Positions 14,347 through 24,693 of a stretch of 64,000 bases of DNA are shown in pieces. A program made the translations under genes and the position numbers. The stretch is from Eutypella sp. D-1 (taxonomy: Eukaryota > Ascomycota > Sordariomycetes > Xylariales > Diatrypaceae). Under the pieces are notes generated by a model that ran no database searches, was not told the DNA's origin, and saw only the letters and a program-made list of their open reading frames with translations. The stretch is taken from assembly GCA_023313575.1 (NCBI GenBank), contig JAJTTP010000004.1, positions 1,860,001 to 1,924,000 on the forward strand, in the 5' to 3' direction. Numbering within the stretch: the stretch's first letter is position 1; the number at the start of each line of letters is the position of its first letter.

Positions 14347-15194
14347 TCAGCCGCGCGACCAGGATGAAATGCCCTTGGTCCGACCACCATCGTCACAATC
14401 CGTGTTCTTCATAGCCTTAAGCAGCTCATGGCACACTGTGATGGACATATCCTCGTTTCTCCCTGGGTAGGCGTTTCCCCTGCGTGTGCAAAGAAAGGAT
14501 GTAAGTCATCTGCTGTATCAGTAATTCAAAATTGGGAAACGGATGCGAGCCCCATGGCGGAAGCAAGAAGGGATTACAGTCTTGGGTATATATACAACTA
14601 TTGAATGAATAAGAACTCACAAGGCCCAGTTGAGCGCCCCACTGACAAGGCCGCCGTCTTCGGCCCGGACGTCATATATCGTCTGGTAGATCTGCCAGCC
14701 GTCCGAAGCGTATGTGCCGCCAGGAATGTGGTCGACAACGGCCCTAACGAGCTTCGGGCAGACCGATTCAGCGTAAATGTCGAGGTCGAGGAACTGAAAC
14801 ATGCTGCCGGTAGGGAAGCACATGTGCCAGACGTGGCCACCGTCTACGGTGGTCTCGGACCCATGGCTCCAGGACTTGTCCATGAACTCGTCGGGGGTTG
14901 TCCTCCCGCCTCTTGAGCTTGAGTGACGACGGGGGCAGGTGAGCCATGAGCCCGCCTTCCACCTCGGTCCACTCGAGCTGGCGGTCGCGATCCGCAGCGG
15001 ACCTTGCGATGTGGATGACATCGTCCCCAGAAATCTTGGGCCCTTAAATATCCTCGGGAGCCGCGCCCGCCAGAGCGGCGATTGCGAGGAGGCTGAAGCT
15101 TTGGCCTGATAGTTATCATAATCACTATTAGCGTCTCGTTGTCCAAAGTCCGCAGCAAGCCACGGCCATTAGCGCTTAATGACTTACAGCGCAT
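14347..15194 (-). pseudogene. Disabled small secreted-protein gene
   Basis: The reconstructed gene has exon 1 at 15194-15188 (ATGCGCT then GTAAGT), exon 2 at 15105-14621 and exon 3 at 14479-14347, with good donors (GTAAGT, GTGAGT) and acceptors (ATCAG, CGCAG) and matching phases. The join of exons 1 and 2 gives a clear signal peptide, MRCQSFSLLAIAALAGAA. Two breaks follow. An in-frame TAA lies at 15044-15046, only 22 codons in. A one-base frame change near 14910-14925 is needed to pass from the upstream frame to the frame that holds the rest of the protein. The C-terminal two thirds is open, has Cys at several places (HMCFP, SVCPK, TVCHE, TDCDD) and reads smoothly across the last intron to a TGA at 14347. 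I do not recognise the family. The intact C-terminal frame and splice sites suggest recent loss; an assembly error could also explain the frame change but not easily both breaks. Confidence 0.6.
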
Positions 15195-15958
15195 TCTGAT
15201 AGAAATCTGAGATTTCAAAGGACTGATGAGGCAGTAGAGAATGGTGTATATAGAGACTGTAATAGAGATTGCTGGTCTTAAAACTTAGATTGCATGAGTG
15301 ATGGTTGTAGCAAAAAAGGTAAAAGCGAAGCTCGAGACCATATGGCTACTTATACCTTTCACACCGCACTTATCCGCCTTCCTATCTCTTAAGCGGTGGA
15401 GGTTTTTAGTATCGTTGATTACAACCTGTTGTCTTCACTTCCGATGATATCATCGGCCAGCGTCATGTTGGTCTGCCAAGGGACACCTCACTTGTAAACA
15501 GCCATGCGCCGTGACAGACTGGTAAGTGTTACAATGGTAATGGTCGACTTTGAGAAGATGACAAAGGTCATAAATGCCACTCATTGGCGTAAATGATGTT
15601 AACATTATCACCTCACTTTACGGTCATGGCAAGCTGCAACGTGGGTCCATGTCTTGTCTACTACGTGCTTAGGCAGACCGAAGCTGGAAACGGTATTATC
15701 GCGAAGGATTTTCCGAACATCAAAAGTATTTAGGATATAGATTAATTATACACGACGATTCTATCTAGAAAAAAGAACCCAGTGACATACTTATGTATTC
15801 ATAAAGCCCCTCTTGCCCTGAAACCCCGAAAACCTGAATCAGGTCGCCAGACCTTAAGCGGCTAACTGGCTTGTCGGGTCCATATCGAGCCTTGCAACCC
15901 TTTGGTTAATCATTTCTGCGTTTCCCGGAGAAATAGGTTGTGAAGCCCCATTTGGACT
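15195..15958. other. Intergenic region
   Basis: No coding frame of interest. This separates the disabled secreted-protein gene from the 3' end of the protease-domain gene. Confidence 0.6.
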
Positions 15959-17597
15959 CTAGGTTGTTGATGAGTTGACGGAGCGCACAGAGTCTTCTGG
16001 GGGTTGAAGTGCCGTTGACTGGTGAACCCTAGGGACTTGAGTTCGCCTCAAAGTCTGTTGGGGTGATGTTAAACCTATTGCCGGCGATGGTCTAGGGTTG
16101 TCCCTATCCCAATTTTCTTGTCTCCGCTTCTCAGTTCCCTGCTCCTTAGACTTCTGAGGTTCCGGCAAAGGCGCGATCCGTAGCTGTGCCTCGTTTCTTC
16201 GTGCCTCCTCGATCCCCCAGCGCTCTTCCCATGGTGAGACAGCCATACCCTCCTGTCCACTTTCGGGCAAGGATGATTCAGTCGTATTGTTTTCACTTTG
16301 GAATAGCCGGCCCCGCCGAGACCGCAAGGACACCCTCACGCTTCTATTTCGTACGAACAGAAGACCATTAGCGAGGGTTTCGTCCAGAGATATGCTGGCT
16401 GGCTTGGAATGGAACAAGCTTTGAAACCTAGAGAAAACTTGGTTCTCGAATATGAACTCGTTGCTGAGGATAATTTCGCATGGTAGATCGTCCACAACGT
16501 GAAGGTCGCAGATAAAGGTTGTCTTAGCCATCACCTCTCCGTCATTAATATGTAAGGAATGATCAGCTATGAAATCGTGATGCTGATCATAATCTAGTTC
16601 TTGTGACGAGGTTGGCGGAGCATTGAATTGCAGCTCGGCGTCCAAAACCATGCCGTCGGTACGGACGATAGAGCCGTTGATGAGTTCGACTTGTCTTCTA
16701 TATTCCGCTCCGCGGCGGACTTTGAGCTTATTACGGCGGACAAAGTCTCCAGAAACGAGCATGAGATCCGATCCTGTATCCGGAAACGCTGAGGCTTCGG
16801 AGCCGTTGACGGTGCAGCGAAGGCACTTTGGAGATTCATCCAGTAGGAAAAGTTTAATCCCTTTCTGAACACAAGGACGAATTCTCTTGGCAATTCGATG
16901 ACAATACTCAGTCAACGTCTTTGTCTGGTCGAGGAAATTCCTCCCTAGAACTACGTCGCACACGCTCTTCCGTAGCACATTGAACACACCACGGTAGACG
17001 TGTTCCTCGCCCCGGAACTGGAAGGTGGCATCGACTAGACCAATACTCTGAGCGATGTGTCCCCCTAGAAGGCGCATTGGCTGTGTGTCCGTATATTTGA
17101 CCTTCAGGCCGTGCCGGCTCGCGAAGTCCTCGGAAACGGCTTCTACCGCGGAGCCCCAATCCGGTAGTGCATGGACGGGAACATCATTTATCATTCCTGG
17201 GATTTCGTAACAGGTAATGCCACTCAGGCTCGCCTTGTTTGGTGACCCGGTGATTGGGCGCCTGGTGTGAGGGAAGTTATCGATGATGCTAAACGGGTTA
17301 AAGAAGTCAGTCGCGGAAGGTAGGCGGTAGGAGGCTCTGGAAATCCGGCGGCAGCGAGGCTTACTCGAAACTGGACTCTACGGTAGTCTTGGTTGCGTGC
17401 TCGTGCCTGAGACCTAGCGCATGGCCGAGCTCGTGGACGACGGTTGTATGGATCATGGGATCATCCTTTCGCAGGGACTCGATGTTATGTATTTGGGGCC
17501 TTAGCTTCGTGATAGCTCTTTTGATGGCAGCTTTTTTGAACTTGACTATAGCTTTCTCGCACAAGTCATGTACCACCGACAACGCCGAGCGGTCCAT
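15959..17597 (-). CDS. HExxH metallopeptidase segment joined to two retropepsin-like domains
   Basis: Two exons, 17597-17365 and 17288-15959, are joined by an intron with a GTAAGC donor, CTGAC branch point and TTTAG acceptor; the phases match and give 520 aa. Residues 55-65 are HELGHALGLRH, the HExxHxxGxxH zinc site of metzincin-type metallopeptidases, but no Met-turn follows before the next domain. Residues about 110-200 form a first retropepsin-like fold whose active-site triad reads D-W-G (Asp121) and which ends in VVLGRNFL. Residues about 236-390 form a second with a canonical DTGS (Asp248), ending in IILSNEFIF. The last 130 residues are Ser/Arg/Glu-rich and look disordered. There is no reverse transcriptase or integrase nearby, so this is not an intact retroelement. 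The true 5' end is uncertain: an acceptor-like CCATAG lies just before the ATG at 17597, so earlier exons, perhaps completing the metallopeptidase, may exist in 17.6-17.9 kb. It could be a functional fusion, a domesticated protease, or a decaying gene. Confidence 0.6.
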
Positions 17598-18248
17598 GGT
17601 CTCGGCTATGGTATCAGGTTAATGAATGTGCGAGAGGGCAAATTTTGGCCTCTTGGAAAGCAAATTATATGGAAAGATGGGAAAGATTGGGAAGATTGGG
17701 ATCTGCTCCAAGAGGATAGTTTGGGGGAAGGAAGCAACGTAGGACAAATAGATAAAGAGGTGTGGGATGGACATGGGAATGGAGGCAGATGTGGCAGTAT
17801 GGTAAACCCAGCTGACCAGTGGCAATGCTTGAGAAGGTCTTTGGCAGAGTAGCACCTGCAGAATGCCTCACAGCCACGGTGATGTAACGTCTCTAGTCCG
17901 TTTTCGAGCTCCCTTGGAGGATCAGAGTGTCAAAGATATGACGCAAGACTAGTGATTTGCCAACTTGGAAAGTTGGACGGGCACATTCAAACGTACATCC
18001 CTTACGTCATATAGAAGGGGTTATTCCCGAGGTCGCTTCCAATGACACGATCACGTAAGAGGGCAGGTCAGTGACTATACGACTCCGTCCTCACATTGAG
18101 ATATTGGGCTCACTATACGACCTCCACATCACCAGGACACGAACCCATGCGGAGTTAATTAGATAACTGCTAACAAAACTGCTTTACTATCAGAAAATTA
18201 CGGTAAAATCATTGCCGAAGCAATTACCATCAAACGGACGTCGGAAAT
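17598..18248. other. Spacer between divergent genes, possible missed 5' exon
   Basis: This lies between the start of the protease-domain gene (-) and the DUF6594 gene (+). On the minus strand CATTAACCTGATACCATAG at about 17608-17626 looks like an intron end, so an upstream exon of the protease-domain gene may lie in 17.65-17.95 kb. I could not find a donor and frame that settle it. The rest looks like a shared promoter region. Confidence 0.4.
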
Positions 18249-19242
18249 ATGTCGGAGAGGACAGGATTCCCGGCTTTGGCTGACAACATAGCCAATAATC
18301 CGAACTACGAAACCTTCATCTTCCGCAAATTCGACTGGCTCAGCGCACGGAATCTCCTTCATCTTGAAAGCCGGCTTGCATACCTTGAACAGAAGCTAAA
18401 CCAATTGGACAAGCAGGCGGTACATGGGGACAATGAGGAGCTCCGTTCTATCCGTTCCTGGGAAGCTTTTGAGGATAATGCAAAGAAGAAGGATCGCCCC
18501 GAGCATGCTCGAATGAAAATAGAAAGGGAAATAGGGGAGGTCCTGAAAGAATATCGTGAGATTTTCTCCGGTGCGTGTGATATGCCGTCCGCTAAGTGAA
18601 ACAAACAGACGAAGCACTGCTACGCCAAAACCAAATAGCATCATTGGAAGGACCCAGGAAACGAGCTCTGGATGTCGCATGCGGCCAGTTCTACAAGTAT
18701 GAAAACGACCGCCCCGTATTTAAGAAGCCGCGGGCAATGCTCGCCGGCGTCGCCGAGGAAAGGCTTAACGAACGTAACCATCGTGATCTTATCGCCCTCA
18801 GACGGCCGGCCGACAAAGACCCTTTCTCACGTTTCCTACAGGACCATTGGATGTTCAAAGTATATATATCATACACACCCAATTCTCTACTTCTACGGCA
18901 GTCTGACGAGTAATCAAGACAACAAAAATTACAGATGACACTGAACACATCGAAGAAAGCCACGTCGCCTGGGTGGCGGCCATAGTCAGCACTGTTGTTG
19001 CAGCAATCCTCCTAGTGGGGGCTATGGCCTTGCTGCGTGTTCTGAATCAGGGGAATGCGCAGCTGGGAGTGGTCGCCGTGTTCACGATTCTCTTTGCAGC
19101 TAGCGTTAGGGTCTTGACGAACGCAAGAAGGGCAGAAATATTAGCGGCGACGGCGGCATATGCCGCCGTGCTCGTTGTTTTCGTGTCTTCCCCGTCAAGT
19201 TCGGGAACGGGCAATTGTACATGTGCACCACCACAACTTTAG
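18249..19242 (+). CDS. DUF6594 membrane protein
   Basis: Three exons, 18249-18555, 18609-18859 and 18919-19242, give 293 aa. Intron 1 (GTGAGA, acceptor AACAG) restores the family motif EYHEALLRQNQI. Intron 2 (GTATAT, branch CTGAC, acceptor TCAAG at 18918) is the only nearby choice that keeps frame. The N-terminal part carries the DUF6594 signature: GFPALA, IFRKFDWLSARNLLHLESRLAYLE, and a coiled helix. The last exon holds three membrane segments (WVAAIVSTVVAAILLVGAMAL; LGVVAVFTILFAASVRVLT; ILAATAAYAAVLVVFVS). The soluble part is thus followed by a C-terminal membrane anchor, as in family members. DUF6594 is a large, mostly uncharacterised fungal family; a role in membrane or self/non-self processes is sometimes guessed but not shown. 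Nothing in the gene is broken. Confidence 0.85.
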
Positions 19243-20102
19243 TCGTACCTGATTTGGTTCAACATCTCGCATTACTATCGTCGGTGAATCGAGTTAGCGC
19301 AAATATGGAAAAGGGGTATGGGTCCACAAAACAGCGGTTTCGGAGAGGAAGACGTCAATCAATATCACGATCGCGGATTCGGGGATCGTATATGCATAGT
19401 AAATGCAATTTCGCATGTGTATTCATTTCATTTCATTGGATTGCGTCATCCTATCCTATCACATCACATCACATTATATTACATATTATCTTCCCTTAAG
19501 TCGCGTTTGTGTATTCAGCTTCTGTGCGCGCTATCCCCCCCAGCCCCCCTAACTTCTCCCCCTCTGCTAAACAACCTTCAACCCTCTTAGCCCAACCCGA
19601 TATCATACGCGCTATCTGTATTTCTTATGCTGCTCTTCCATCTGCATGCGGGAAAAAAGAAAGGCAAGGTGCCCATAGATATATGATCTCTCTCCCTCTC
19701 TATCTCTCTTTCTCTCTATCTTCCACTCACACCCGACTGAAAAACAAAGCGACACACCTAACGCAACCAGGATCATCTAGCAACTGATCAAATACCTTCT
19801 GTCATCCCGGTGACCATGGTATGAAAATGTAGGTTTGATAATTAATCGTACTTAGGTAATGCTGACAGCTAATATTAGTGATTGCCCACTAGTGCTTGCT
19901 GCCTCCAGGTTCAACTCCAATAACCTGATCATCCTCAGGATTATGCAGTTAGTTCTAACATTTGCGGTTGAACCCCGCACCTGATGCCAGCTATAAAAGA
20001 CGGAAGCTGCTTATTCGCCCTTTTCATTCTCGCACCCGCTACGGGTTCATATTCCTTATTGAATCCATTTCGCCCGCAACAGGAAGTCTGCCTACTCTAC
20101 AT
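19243..20102. other. Intergenic region holding repeat copy A
   Basis: After the DUF6594 stop comes about 150 bp of unremarkable sequence, then the left copy of a direct repeat (19401-19745), then AT-rich sequence up to the RTC5/TLDc-like gene. No gene is seen. Confidence 0.55.
19401..19745. repeat. Diverged direct repeat, copy A
   Basis: This aligns by eye, in the same orientation, with 25055-25455. Shared anchors in the same order include TGCATTT/AATGCAATTTCGC, GCGTCATCCTAT (GCATCATCCTAT in the other copy), GTATTCAGCTTCTG followed by CGCGCTATCC, a C-run, CATCTCCCC-like then AAACAACnTTCAACCCTC, GCGCTATCTGTAT, TCTTCCATCTG, CATAGAT/TATAGAT, and TATCTTCCACTCACA then CGACTGA. The copies differ by substitutions and by an insertion of about 60 bp in the right copy. 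No inverted termini or coding frame identify it as a known element. Confidence 0.7.
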
Positions 20103-21494
20103 ATGACCGACATGGGCGGGTTGCTGTCAACTGGCAAGTTCGTACCTGACTTACCTCTGATCGATACGAAAGGTAAGTGTCGTCAAAATCGCATCTGGTA
20201 TAGCCCAGTCTGACGCGAAGTGAACGCCAAGAGAAATTCGAGCAGCGATTTAAGGATCTCGCCAGGCCGAGATGTTTCTCACCCGAAGAGCGGCAATGGC
20301 TTGAGATTGTTTTCAGCAAATTTGGCTCGGCGTCGGAATCGGCCATAAGTGCCATCGCCACATATCAAACTACTAGCCATCCAAGTTAGTAGTTTCCCGC
20401 GACTAAATGGTTATGTTTCAGCTTGGGATGAAGCGACCTTGGCCCAATTCCTCGGGATAGGTCTCCCAGATAACCTCAAGTCGGAGGTCGATGCTGCTGG
20501 TCCTCTGGTTTTCCGTAGCGTGCAACGCTTGGGGTCATTCCCGTGGTGGGACCGACCCACGGGACCTAGTTTGCAGCTGCACTGCCTGGGGACCGCACTC
20601 ATTTTCCTTATATGCCGCATAAATCTTTACCGCCACTATGACACACGATGCATCTCCTTGAGCCCAGGAGATATGCCCGTCAGGGGGGAACTCTTACCAC
20701 AGAATGCTGCGCCAGCCGAGAGGGACGAGGGGGGTGAGTGCGAGTCTAGTGGGGATGAGAATAGCGAGGACGAGGATAGCAAGTTTCAGAAGTGGATTTA
20801 CATTAAGTGGTACAGCCGACTCCTCTTCCAGAGCATGTCTATCCGATCAGATCGGAACACTTTCCCCGATACCCCGGCAGCCAACGACTCAGATCCATCG
20901 AGTAAAGAGGAACCAGGAGATATCGACTACCTATCGCAAGCTTACTCGATTGTCAGTCGTGGCAACTTTCAACGGCATCCAAACAACCCAAAGATTGGCG
21001 CTCGGGGCCCCCCTATCATCCCCAAGTCCGAACTCCCTCCATCAAACTATTGGGATGTCAGTGGCTCGATTCCCGTGGAGCAGTTCCAAGCCTTCTTCAA
21101 GCTTCTGGTGGCAGCCTTGCATCATCGCCATAGAGATTTAGAAGGTGACATTTTTGGTGATGAGATCGAACTAGATGAGGTCGAATCGAGAATTGAGAGG
21201 CTCGATCAAGTTGTGGCTGATGCCTTAAAATCGTCGAATGAGTCTGTGGAAAGCCCTGGCGTATCATGGAGCCAATTCGAGACTATCACCAGCACGGAAA
21301 TGGTATGTGTAAAGCCCTAATCAGGATGACATGGTCTAAGCTTACCCACCTGATAGCCAACGATTCTTTTCTCGCTCTACCATCTATTTGTCCCATTCAT
21401 CAAGGTGGAAGGTCTAAGCCCCGAGGATATCGAGCGCGCAACCAAGAGTGAGGCAGCCGACTTGATCCGCGAGGCCCTGTCACCTTACTTCTGA
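20103..21494 (+). CDS. RTC5/TLDc-family-like protein lacking a visible TLDc domain
   Basis: The exons I can support are 20221-20384, 20422-21302 and 21357-21494, with introns GTTAGT...TTTCAG and GTATGT...GATAG whose phases fit. A first exon beginning at ATG 20103 is likely, but its good GTAAGT donor (20173) joins in the wrong frame; the weaker donor GTGTCG at 20177 would fit. The 5' end is therefore unresolved, or there is a frameshift. The product (about 420 aa) has the helical N-terminal layout of fungal TLDc proteins related to RTC5: WDEATLAQFLGIGLPD, LVFRSVQRLGSFPWWD, an acidic linker, then GVSWSQFETITSTEMPTILFSLYHLFVPF. In that family this last segment normally leads into the TLDc domain; here the protein ends 31 residues later and no TLDc follows. 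It is either a shortened paralogue or truncated. The function in TORC1/telomere-capping processes known for yeast RTC5 cannot be transferred with confidence. Confidence 0.55.
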
Positions 21495-22550
21495 CATAGC
21501 ACGTGCCACGATGGAGCGCATAGTACAGGTGATTCTATATACGAAGCTGCCTAAGCGTAGATCAGTAAGTCTTGTCAAGATCGCTGGGATATGAGTAGCG
21601 GAGTGCGCCGATTACAAATGATGAGATGACCACATTCAGTTCAAGGACTCAGCTTTGGGACATGGGTTTCAAAGCAATAGAAGCCACGCATGATCATGAT
21701 AAGTTGCGACGTGAGAACATGCCCTGTGCACCAGATGCTCAGGCAGAACAATGCCGGAGCTGTCATTCTCACGAATGATGTTGAGAATATAGAAGTCCGC
21801 AGGAAATATAGTCATAAGAAATGACGATGCTATTTCAGAAAAGAATACCGGTGGCACTCAAGAATTGCCCCCTCGCCCCCGCAAACTTCGATAAGGCTGG
21901 TGTGTCAGACCTAACCAGCCTGCCGGGTCAAAATCGAGATCCATGGTCTTCTTGGAGGAACCCATACCATTTTAGTTTCTCTGAGTCAAAATTCATGGTC
22001 AGTGTAGATGACCGGTGGTTAAAGGCGTTTGAGGAATGTAGCGACACGACTGTCCTTCGACTTAAAGTGCTTGCATAAGACGGCTAGGATAAGTGACTTT
22101 AACTGTGACGGGATCAAAAGGGCAGAGTGTAAGTCACCATATTCTATCTACAGCTCACGACATTTTACTTAACTGTGTCACAAACATGGCCCGCCTAATT
22201 CGTGTGTGTACCAACCATAGAATTCTATCCCTTGCTCGATGCCTGTATGTGGTACCGCCTACATATAACGTTATATCGTGTTTGTCTATTCGACCTATCA
22301 TGTAGTCGTATTCCCCACACCTCTGAAGACACCCCGGCAACTCACTTCTGATTCTGACGGCCTGATTCTGACAGCTCTCGAGAGCCTTATGTGCACATGC
22401 CATCCCTTGTATACCAACTTAAATACGTTTGATTGCGCCGTCAAGCTCATTTCTTCTAGTTCCAGGTGATCTCTATTACAGTACTGTCCTTAGAATACTT
22501 GAGCCCTCTGCTAACGTAGAGAATCACGATCTTTCACCATCACCAGAAAC
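21495..22550. other. Intergenic region with coding-like remnants
   Basis: There is no intact gene. Two patches read like protein but are not connected by a frame or clear splice sites: one at about 21640-21770 (contains QLWDMGFKAIEATHDHDK) and one at about 21880-22078 (contains DPWSSWRNPYHFSFSE and WLKAFEECSDTTVLRLKVLA). They may be relics of a decayed gene or the missing 3' part of the preceding gene; I do not recognise them. Confidence 0.35.
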
Positions 22551-22595
22551 TTGACTATTAGCTGGAGTATTAGACCTACCTCTGGGTTGAGAATA

Positions 22596-24693
22596 ATGAC
22601 CGAACACAACCAAACACCGTTCTTCGTGCCACTCAAAGGCGCTATAGTGACACACTGGGCTTCGGTCATTGCTACCAGTGTGCGGCTCAGTTCTCCCCCC
22701 CCTCCTGTCACCCCATATCTGCTCAAATTCTTACAAGATCTATGGCAGATCCTCGTCTATGCGCTTACTCGGTGTACATACCTCCTCTACTTCCATCCAG
22801 CAGCGAAATTCCCGGGGCCTAAGTTCGCCGCAGTTTCGCATATTCCCTACGCATACCATTGGTGTGTTCCCACGCTATCAAGTTGGAGGCTGGTGGTGCA
22901 CTGGGTGTTATTCTGACGAGCCATAGGATTAGAGGACGATGGCCCTGGGCCGTCGAAAATATGATAAAAGAGCACGGCAAGGAGACACCGGTTGGTATCC
23001 ACGCCATAGGATAGGATGCTTACCATGGCGTAGGCAAAGTTGTCAGAGTTGCCCCGAACGAAGTGGTTTTTATGACACCACAAGCAGTCTTGGGTGAGTG
23101 GCTTGTCGTATATTCTTCAAAATATTTCGTTCGAGTCGACAGAAGCGAGCTCGAGCTCAATACAGAGCTGACAAGTCTTTCCAAGACATATACAACGCAT
23201 CTGTCAAAGGTCACGAGATATTTCTTAAGACAGACCTCATGGACTTTGGCGTGGGAGATCAAGGGTTTATCTGGGAACAAGACCCTGTAAAGCGTCGCGA
23301 AGTTGCCAAAAAGCTCCTCCCAGCGTTCAGTACCAAGGCTATCAAGGCTAAGGAGTCCACCGTCCATAAGCATGTCGACATGTTCGTGACTAGGATGAAG
23401 GAGCTTGGGGGAACCGACAAGGGGGTCGACATCAACGAGGTAAGTGTCCAAGTTGATTCTGTGTAGGGTTCTGTGCTGATGAATAAACTCCACTTTTGCT
23501 GATAGTGGACGAGATGGTTTGCCATGGATTTGTCAACCGATCTTGCATACAACCGTGAAATGAACCACATGAGAGATGGTGAGACTCCTGCGACTTCCGC
23601 CATTGGTTTAAAAGTATCAAGCGCTGATCCGCACCCTTCTTTGTACGTGACTATATAGCAAAACGATCGCCGCTACTCGACACTCTGCTTGGCACCAGCT
23701 TCTTCGGGACTATTTCTCAGATCTCAAAGAAATTTCCCCTATTAAGTGTCTTCACCATTTTCTTCGTCTCTCCCAAGGTGCTCCGATCGTTACCCAAGGT
23801 CCTGAAGATCAACAGCCAAGAGATACAGAAACGCATTGACAACCGAGGGAATACGGAGCATCCTGATTTCGTTGACTATATGCTTCCTCCCGATTCCCCT
23901 CCCCCGACCACTAAGAAGCAGAAGGTTCATCTGGAGCAGGTAGCGCTGCAGCTCTTCATTGCCGGATACGATCCGATCCAGATTACCTTGAACTCCATCA
24001 TCTTTTTCCTCCTGAAGACGCCGGAAGCTTACACAACACTTGTGAAAGAAGTCCGGGCAGCCTTTCAGGACTACGACGACATCACCCATGATAGTTTGGT
24101 CGATCTGAAGTCCTTGCATGCCTGTATACAGGAGACCCTTCGTGTTCACGTCACCACGATCACTGGACTGCCTCGGATCAGCCCGGGTGCTGTGGTGGAC
24201 GGTATTTACGTTCCTAAAGGGGTAAGGCAAATCCCGGACCATGAATTTAAAAACCCCCCACGTCTATATTCTGTTCTCTTTCCTTTCGCAATCACCTTCG
24301 ATACCGTTCAACTGACTACCTATCTGCCGGGTTTAGGTTGTGTGTCAAGTAAGCAGCTTTTCCGCCGCCCGCAACCCCTTGTACTTCCGGGATCCACTCG
24401 AGTTCCGCCCTCAGCGCTGGCTGTCTCCCGACCACCCGGAGTACGATACGAGGTATGCCGACGACCAGCTGAAAAGCTTCTATCCGTTTGGTATAGGACC
24501 GAGGATGTGTACGGGCCGCGAGATCGCCTGGCATCAGACGAAGGTATTCGTGGCCAAGGTACTCTGGTCCTTTGATATGGAAGGCGTGCGTGGTGTAGAC
24601 AAGGATTTCGATAGGGATTTTCGTGTACATGTGATGTGGTACAGGCCCGAGTTGTGGGTTAGATTCGTGCCTGTAAAGAGGGATGCGCTATGA
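22596..24693 (+). CDS. Cytochrome P450 monooxygenase
   Basis: Seven exons: 22596-22861, 22927-22994, 23034-23093, 23186-23439, 23506-23578, 23659-24221 and 24337-24693. All junctions are GT-AG with consistent phase and give about 546 aa (an in-frame Met at 22551 would add 15). Family marks in order: a hydrophobic N-terminal anchor ending in AAKFPGPKFAAVS; VVRVAPNEVVFMTPQA; an I-helix segment LFIAGYDPIQITLNS; the K-helix ExxR as ETLR; the FRPQRWL region; and the haem-binding loop FGIGPRMCTGREIAW with the Cys ligand. The C-terminus (SFDMEG...DFDRDFRVHVMWYRPELWVRF) resembles fungal P450s annotated as isotrichodermin C-15 hydroxylase-like. The enzyme would sit on the ER membrane and use a P450 reductase. 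The substrate is unknown; there is no polyketide or terpene synthase in the window. The usual Thr after the I-helix acid is replaced by Pro. Confidence 0.85.

Noticed and set aside
15959..17194. Retropepsin domains as part of an LTR retrotransposon
   Set aside because: There is no reverse transcriptase, RNase H, integrase, gag or paired LTR nearby; the gene has its own introns and two protease-like domains.
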